A stretch of DNA of 10,248 nucleotides from an uncultured bacterium (GTDB lineage: Bacteria > Bacillota > Clostridia > Lachnospirales > Lachnospiraceae): positions 1 through 10,248 of the forward strand of contig CAMNLO010000034.1 of the NCBI GenBank assembly GCA_946543095.1. Reading direction: 5' to 3'. The first letter of the stretch is position 1, and every line of letters starts with the position of its first letter. A model generated the notes under the pieces. That model made no database searches and was not told the DNA's origin. It worked only from the letters and a program-made list of their open reading frames with translations. The position numbers and the translations under genes are program-made. Of the stretch, positions 6,120-10,248 are shown piece by piece.

Positions 6120-6150
6120 GGTATGCATCGTTTCAGAATATCTGCATACC
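6120..6150. repeat. Inverted repeat after the ABC operon
   Basis: GGTATGCA at 6120-6127 and TGCATACC at 6143-6150 are perfect 8-bp arms around a 15-base loop. No T-run follows, so it is a poor terminator. It could be a protein-binding site or an mRNA 3'-end structure for the ABC transcript. AAGGAGGGG at 6167-6175 just downstream is a strong ribosome-site-like string with no gene behind it. Confidence 0.35.
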
Positions 6151-6177
6151 GGAATGTGACGAGATGAAGGAGGGGCA

Positions 6178-6207
6178 TTGATTTTTATTGCGGTATACGT
6201 ATATCAT
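6178..6207 (+). promoter_or_regulatory. Promoter of the secreted-protein/MscS unit
   Basis: TTGATT at 6178-6183 and TATCAT at 6202-6207 are separated by 18 bases. A second possible pair, TTGCGG at 6188-6193 and TATAGT at 6212-6217, is also spaced by 18. Either would give a leader of about 80-90 bases before the TTG start at 6304. The interval is AT-rich compared with the coding regions, as expected for a promoter. Confidence 0.5.
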
Positions 6208-6303
6208 GATGTATAGTTAATCTCATGATCATTCTGCATAAACAGAGTTTTCGATCCCGCAGGATACGAACCGCAGCACCGGATAAGGAGAAGCCTTTCG
6301 GAT

Positions 6304-7281
6304 TTGGATATACTGTTTGAAAATCGAAAAAGAAGAGCAGGTGTGTCCATCGCAATTGCTCTGTCTTTTGCGGCCATTTCGGCGGCCGCTTTCTTTGCTG
6401 TGCCAAGGCTTTCGGAAACTGCCCTGGCACAAGATCCCGTTCTAAATGAAAATACCGTGGAAACCGCCGCTTCCTCTGCGGCAGCAGGGACTGCCCCTGA
6501 GGAAGAAGGCGACATGCCGGATGCCCGGGAGGATTCAGGGCTTCCTTCCGATCCCTATACTACCGCCATGGAGTTTGGCTTCCGGGACCTTACGGTTTAC
6601 AGGGCCCCCGGGGATGAATTCACAAGCCTGATCAAAAGAGCTCTGGAGAATGCGGAGCTCAGGCTTTTGCGGGACGGATGCTTCGTGCTGAGCTTACCCC
6701 CCACCACAAGCTATATGGAGTGGACCAAGGAGGGGGATTTCATCGTGGATATGAGCAATGCCCCTCCGGAGATCACAAACGACGGGGAACGGAATTTTGA
6801 CGCCAGAGAGGAATACATTCTGGAGGCCTTTGAGATCAGGGGCAAGGTGGAGGGCCTTCAGGACAAGGCCCCCATGGAGCTGTCCGGCTCCTTAAAGGGA
6901 GAGATCCTTTCCGCAAACATCCGGGTCCTTGTGAAGAATCATATGCTCAACGGCAATCCGGGCGGCCGGTATTTCGAGGAATGGACCAACGGGGAATACT
7001 TTGCCGGGGCAGGCTCCATTGACCGGGGAAGCTCTTCTGTGAGCCTTTGCTACAGGACAGAGGCGGGGGAAGCGGTTTCAGACGGGAGCCTTCCCTTTTT
7101 CAGGGGGCTTGAGCTGAACCTTTCCTGCCCCCTTAAATATGACAGCACCTATCTTTGCGAAGGACGTTTTCTGGACGATGGCACCTACACCATGGAGGAG
7201 CCGGGCTTTGAAGAGGTGCATGAGGAGAGGATGTTTGATGTGAGCATCGGATTTCGCAGCACAAAGCCGGTGGAGAAGTGA
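6304..7281 (+). CDS. Secreted or membrane-anchored protein of unknown function
   Basis: A 325-residue protein I do not recognise. The N-terminus is basic (ENRKRRAG, residues 6-13), followed by a hydrophobic segment at 14-33 and a possible signal peptidase site after TALA (39-42). Residues 43-85 are low in complexity, rich in Ala, Glu, Asp and Pro, and look like an extended linker. The remainder alternates short hydrophobic strands and turns, suggesting a beta-rich extracytoplasmic domain, with four cysteines in the mature part. There is no lipobox. The TTG start has AAGGAG at 6285-6290, 13 bases away, which is long; a GTG at codon 14 would cut off the basic region, so I keep the TTG. The next gene begins 11 bases after the stop, so the two form one transcription unit. 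A periplasm- or wall-side partner of the channel protein is a reasonable guess from context only. Confidence 0.75.
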   Translation: MDILFENRKRRAGVSIAIALSFAAISAAAFFAVPRLSETALAQDPVLNENTVETAASSAAAGTAPEEEGDMPDAREDSGLPSDPYTTAMEFGFRDLTVYRAPGDEFTSLIKRALENAELRLLRDGCFVLSLPPTTSYMEWTKEGDFIVDMSNAPPEITNDGERNFDAREEYILEAFEIRGKVEGLQDKAPMELSGSLKGEILSANIRVLVKNHMLNGNPGGRYFEEWTNGEYFAGAGSIDRGSSSVSLCYRTEAGEAVSDGSLPFFRGLELNLSCPLKYDSTYLCEGRFLDDGTYTMEEPGFEEVHEERMFDVSIGFRSTKPVEK

Positions 7282-7292
7282 ATGACCAGTGA

Positions 7293-10187
7293 GTGAAAAC
7301 CATGAAAAAGAGAATCCTTAAGACAAGAGTATTGCTCTATCTGATGCTTGTGGTGCTTACGCTGCTCTATGGCTGGCGGGCATTGGTCTGTTTTGACGAT
7401 GAGCTGGAGAACCGGACCATGCCCCAGGCGATGCGGGCGTTCAGCCAGGTGTCCCGTCTGCTTCCCCAGCTGGAGGAGAACGAACAGGCGGTGCGGGAAA
7501 TGAACGATCATTTCGAATACAGCCGCCGTCAGGTTTATGAAAACAATCAGGGCGCTCTGAAGTCGAGTGTGTCCGTGATCGAGAATGCGGAGACGGTCAT
7601 CGACCATACCCTGTCCTGGATGAACCGGGTGACCATGCTGAGAGTGGGACGCCAGGGGCATCTGATCGTGATCTCCAAGGAGGATTATACGATCCTGGCC
7701 CACCCCGATGAACAGTTTGTGGGGGAGCAGATGTTTCCCGTCGGGGATGTGGATGTGAGCACCATCCCGGATATTTCGGAGATCGGGGAGAAAAGCGTTT
7801 CGGATAATTTTCAGATCTTTTTCCCTTCCTCCTTTTTCCGGGAGGAGATCGGGGCGGAGCGCCTCATGGACGCGGCCGACGCGGGGATCTACGGAACGGT
7901 CTTTGCCTACAAGGACACCTATATCCTGTGCGGGACAACGCTGTCTGAGGGCTTAAGCTTTATCATCATCCGCACCCTGTTTACCACCCTGATATTCTTT
8001 GTGGTGGCCTGGATCCTCGTCCGTTATATCGGATTTTCCCTGGACTGGCGAAAGGACAGCTGGAAGGAACTGCGCAGCAAGCTCACCGCCTACTCTGTCA
8101 TCGCGCTGGTGGTGTTGTTTGTGGTGACCTGGTACTACCAGACCATGATGGATATGACGGGAGATATCGCCACCATGAATGAACACGCCAAGGTGGCGGT
8201 GGAAACCTTAAACACCTACAGGGAGTACCGCAATGTGCTCTCGGAATGGCTGGATGAACAGTATCTTGAGCAATGCAGGCTGGCGGCGGACCTCATCAGG
8301 AGCAGGGGAAGGGAAAACCTCAGCAGGCAGGAGCTGGCGAAATTCGCAAAGGAACTGGATGTCAGGTACATCTATGTCTTTGATAAAAACGGAAGGACCA
8401 TCGTCACCAATTCCCCCTATGATCATTTTGTGATCAGCGAGCATGAGGAGGATCAGTCCTATGCCTTCAGGGCCCTTCTGGACGGCAGGGAATATCTGAT
8501 CCAGGAGCCCGGGAAGGATGAATCGTCCGGTGAGAATATGCAGTATATCGGCGTCAGCCTCCGGAATGAGGAGGACCTTGCCGACGGCTTTGTCCAGATT
8601 GCCGTGGATCCTGCTCTTAGGGAGCGCTTGCTGTCCCCCATCAATGTGCAGACGGTGCTGGACAATCTGGTGATCGGCCTTCCCGAGTATGCCATGGCCA
8701 TCGACAAGAATACGCTGGAGATCGTGGCCACCACGGGCCTGGGCTTTCAGAAGGGGAAAATCGAGGATCTCGGCATTCAGCCGGAGTATCTGCGGGAGGA
8801 TTTCAACGGGTTCTTCGACATCAAAGGGGTCACCTACTACGCGGGGGTCAGTGAATCGGAGGATCTGTTCCTCATGCCTCTGACCAGAAGCACGGACAAT
8901 GATAACGTGTTTTTCATTGCCTTAAAACTGATGCTGTACTGTGCGGCGGCATTTCTTCTGTTTTCCCTGGCCGCTTTGTCCGGCTATCGGAAGATCCTGA
9001 AGGACCAGGAGAATGAAACGCCTGAGGAGGCGGCAAAGGAAGAACCCGTAAAGGAAACGTCGGATGAGAATGAAGAGGATGAGGAACGGGGGATCTTCAG
9101 CACTCTGACGGACATGATAAAAGAGAAGGAGAAATTCGGCTTTGAAACAAGGTGGAAGAATCAGAGCAGCATTCCCCTGAAGCAGCAGACCCCGGAAATG
9201 CGGACCGGTGCCATCATCTACCGTATCCTGCTGATCTTTTCCATAGCCCTGATCCTGTTTGAGGTGTTCGTGTTCAGCACGGGAATGACCACCAGCCAGC
9301 TGGACGGCTTTTCCTATGTGCTTTTAGGGGAATGGGAGAAAGGAGTGAATCTGTTTGCCTTCTCCTACTGTCTGTTTCTGCTTTGCATCCTGTACGTATT
9401 CCAGGAGCTTGTGAACCGGATCTTATACCGCATTGCGAAGATCTCGGATCTGAAGAATGAGACCATCCTCCTGCTTCTGCGAAATGCCCTGAAGTATTCC
9501 TGCGCCCTGCTCTTTCTCTATATCGGTCTGGCAAAGTTCGGCCTCGATACAAGAGCGCTGTGGGCTTCTGTGGGGGTCCTCTCCCTGATGATCGGTTTCG
9601 GCGCAAAGGATCTGATCAGCGATATCATCGCGGGATTGTTCATCATATTCGAAGGGATCTACAAGATCGGGGATTTTGTCGCGGTGGGAAGCTGGTTCGG
9701 GACAGTGGAAGAGATCGGGATACGTTACACAAAGATCAGGTATTTTTCGGAGGTCAAGATCTTCAACAATTCCTCCATCCGGGACATCATCAACAGCAAC
9801 GGAGACGTTTCCCGGGAAGTCTTCAAGTTTCAGATCCCTTATGAGACGGATCTTTTGGAGGTGGAAAAGCTCCTTACGAAGGAGCTGCCGGAGATGGCAA
9901 AGAATATCCCGGGGCTTGTGAAACCGCCCAGGTATCAGGGGGTGGATTCCTTTGAGGGAAGCGGTATCCAGCTGCGGATCGCCATTTTCTGCAGTCCCGT
10001 CAAACGCAAGAAGGCTCTGCGGGCCCTCCAGCGGGAGATAAAGCTTCTGTTTGACCGGGAAAAGATCAGTATCCCTTATGATCACATGGTGGTAAAGGAA
10101 TACAGCGAAGAAGAAAACACCTACACCTATGTCCCGGAGGAAGCAGAATCCGAAACCGGATCGGAAGAGACCGGGAAGCCGGCATAG
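7293..10187 (+). CDS. MscS-family mechanosensitive channel fused to two extracytoplasmic Cache-like sensor domains
   Basis: A 964-residue membrane protein, over three times the length of E. coli MscS. Helix 1 is at 13-31; an outside domain at 32-220 contains GHLIVISKEDYTILAHPDE, a Cache/PAS-like signature. Helices 2 and 3 (222-246, 263-285) flank a basic cytoplasmic loop. A second outside domain (286-538) has two PAS-like repeats, at RYIYVFDKNGRTIVTNSP and near YAMAIDKNTLEIVATTG. Helix 4 (540-562) leads to an acidic cytoplasmic linker (566-635). The MscS core follows: helices at about 641-663, 685-710 and 733-752, then the pore helix 757-790 (SVGVLSLMIGFGAKDLISD) and the beta domain FVAVGSWFGTVEEIGIRYTK. 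The C-terminal cage ends near KISIPYDHMVV, followed by an acidic tail. The usual IPN loop is IFNN here. Eight helices place the MscS core in its normal orientation. The start may be the GTG at 7293 or the ATG at 7302; neither has a strong ribosome site. The likely role is a tension-gated channel tuned by a ligand. Confidence 0.88.
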   Translation: MKTMKKRILKTRVLLYLMLVVLTLLYGWRALVCFDDELENRTMPQAMRAFSQVSRLLPQLEENEQAVREMNDHFEYSRRQVYENNQGALKSSVSVIENAETVIDHTLSWMNRVTMLRVGRQGHLIVISKEDYTILAHPDEQFVGEQMFPVGDVDVSTIPDISEIGEKSVSDNFQIFFPSSFFREEIGAERLMDAADAGIYGTVFAYKDTYILCGTTLSEGLSFIIIRTLFTTLIFFVVAWILVRYIGFSLDWRKDSWKELRSKLTAYSVIALVVLFVVTWYYQTMMDMTGDIATMNEHAKVAVETLNTYREYRNVLSEWLDEQYLEQCRLAADLIRSRGRENLSRQELAKFAKELDVRYIYVFDKNGRTIVTNSPYDHFVISEHEEDQSYAFRALLDGREYLIQEPGKDESSGENMQYIGVSLRNEEDLADGFVQIAVDPALRERLLSPINVQTVLDNLVIGLPEYAMAIDKNTLEIVATTGLGFQKGKIEDLGIQPEYLREDFNGFFDIKGVTYYAGVSESEDLFLMPLTRSTDNDNVFFIALKLMLYCAAAFLLFSLAALSGYRKILKDQENETPEEAAKEEPVKETSDENEEDEERGIFSTLTDMIKEKEKFGFETRWKNQSSIPLKQQTPEMRTGAIIYRILLIFSIALILFEVFVFSTGMTTSQLDGFSYVLLGEWEKGVNLFAFSYCLFLLCILYVFQELVNRILYRIAKISDLKNETILLLLRNALKYSCALLFLYIGLAKFGLDTRALWASVGVLSLMIGFGAKDLISDIIAGLFIIFEGIYKIGDFVAVGSWFGTVEEIGIRYTKIRYFSEVKIFNNSSIRDIINSNGDVSREVFKFQIPYETDLLEVEKLLTKELPEMAKNIPGLVKPPRYQGVDSFEGSGIQLRIAIFCSPVKRKKALRALQREIKLLFDREKISIPYDHMVVKEYSEEENTYTYVPEEAESETGSEETGKPA

Positions 10188-10198
10188 TAATACATTAA

Positions 10199-10222
10199 GG
10201 AAACGCTGATTAAAGCGTTTCC
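10199..10222. repeat. Palindromic repeat, right copy, after the channel gene
   Basis: GGAAACGCT (10199-10207), loop GATTAA and AGCGTTTCC (10214-10222) form a perfect 9-bp stem 11 bases past the channel stop codon. A C-run rather than a T-run follows, so termination would not be intrinsic in the usual sense. It shares its arms with the repeat at 20-53. It could serve as an mRNA 3'-end stabiliser. The remaining bases to 10248 hold nothing I can call. Confidence 0.5.
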
Positions 10223-10248
10223 CCCGCCGGATTCGGGTCGCGAAGCGA

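Noticed and set aside
6120..6150. Inverted repeat as a rho-independent terminator of the ABC operon
   Set aside because: The arms are AT-balanced, the loop is 15 bases and there is no T-run after it.
9423..10085. 220-codon minus-strand frame inside the channel gene
   Set aside because: It is antisense to the conserved MscS core and its composition (many Arg, His, Pro, Gln) is typical of reverse-strand readings.
1..10248. CRISPR array, tRNA/rRNA genes, complete insertion sequence or prophage genes
   Set aside because: I looked for regularly spaced repeats, cloverleaf-like segments, transposase or integrase motifs and phage proteins and found none.

Overview
The window looks like a chromosomal stretch from a Clostridia bacterium, most likely Lachnospiraceae-like. 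Strong AGGAGG-type ribosome sites, several TTG/GTG starts, a Gram-positive-type sensor/channel protein and short intergenic gaps support this. It is an inference from sequence style and protein families; there is no rRNA or tRNA marker here.

Layout, left to right. Positions 1-175 hold a palindromic repeat and the first 32 codons of a broken P-loop ATPase. On the minus strand, 189-1251 is a two-gene unit transcribed from a promoter near 1393-1421: a VOC/glyoxalase-fold protein followed by a metallo-beta-lactamase-fold hydrolase. Divergent from it is a small MGMT-type alkyltransferase-domain gene (1563-1931). Next is a TetR-type repressor (2109-2726) with its own terminator, followed by a pair of half-size ABC transporter genes (2808-4571 and 4568-6098). 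The last unit (6304-10187) pairs a secreted protein of unknown function with a 964-residue membrane protein that joins two extracytoplasmic sensor-like domains to an MscS mechanosensitive-channel core.

How the parts work together. The TetR gene and the ABC operon carry a shared set of GTTA(G/T)C half-sites in both control regions, so the repressor probably controls itself and the transporter in response to a transported compound. The second ABC half-transporter is broken: compared with its neighbour it lacks about 67 residues of the membrane domain and shifts frame at about 5150, so the heterodimer is probably not made unless this is an assembly error. The final two genes look like one transcription unit driven by a promoter near 6178-6207. 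Their pairing suggests an envelope-associated channel whose gating might respond to a ligand as well as to tension.

Most noteworthy: the sensor-MscS fusion with its secreted neighbour, the TetR half-site arrays, the lesion in the second ABC gene, and a palindromic GGAAACGCT/AGCGTTTCC repeat near both ends of the window. No CRISPR array, tRNA, rRNA or complete mobile element was seen.
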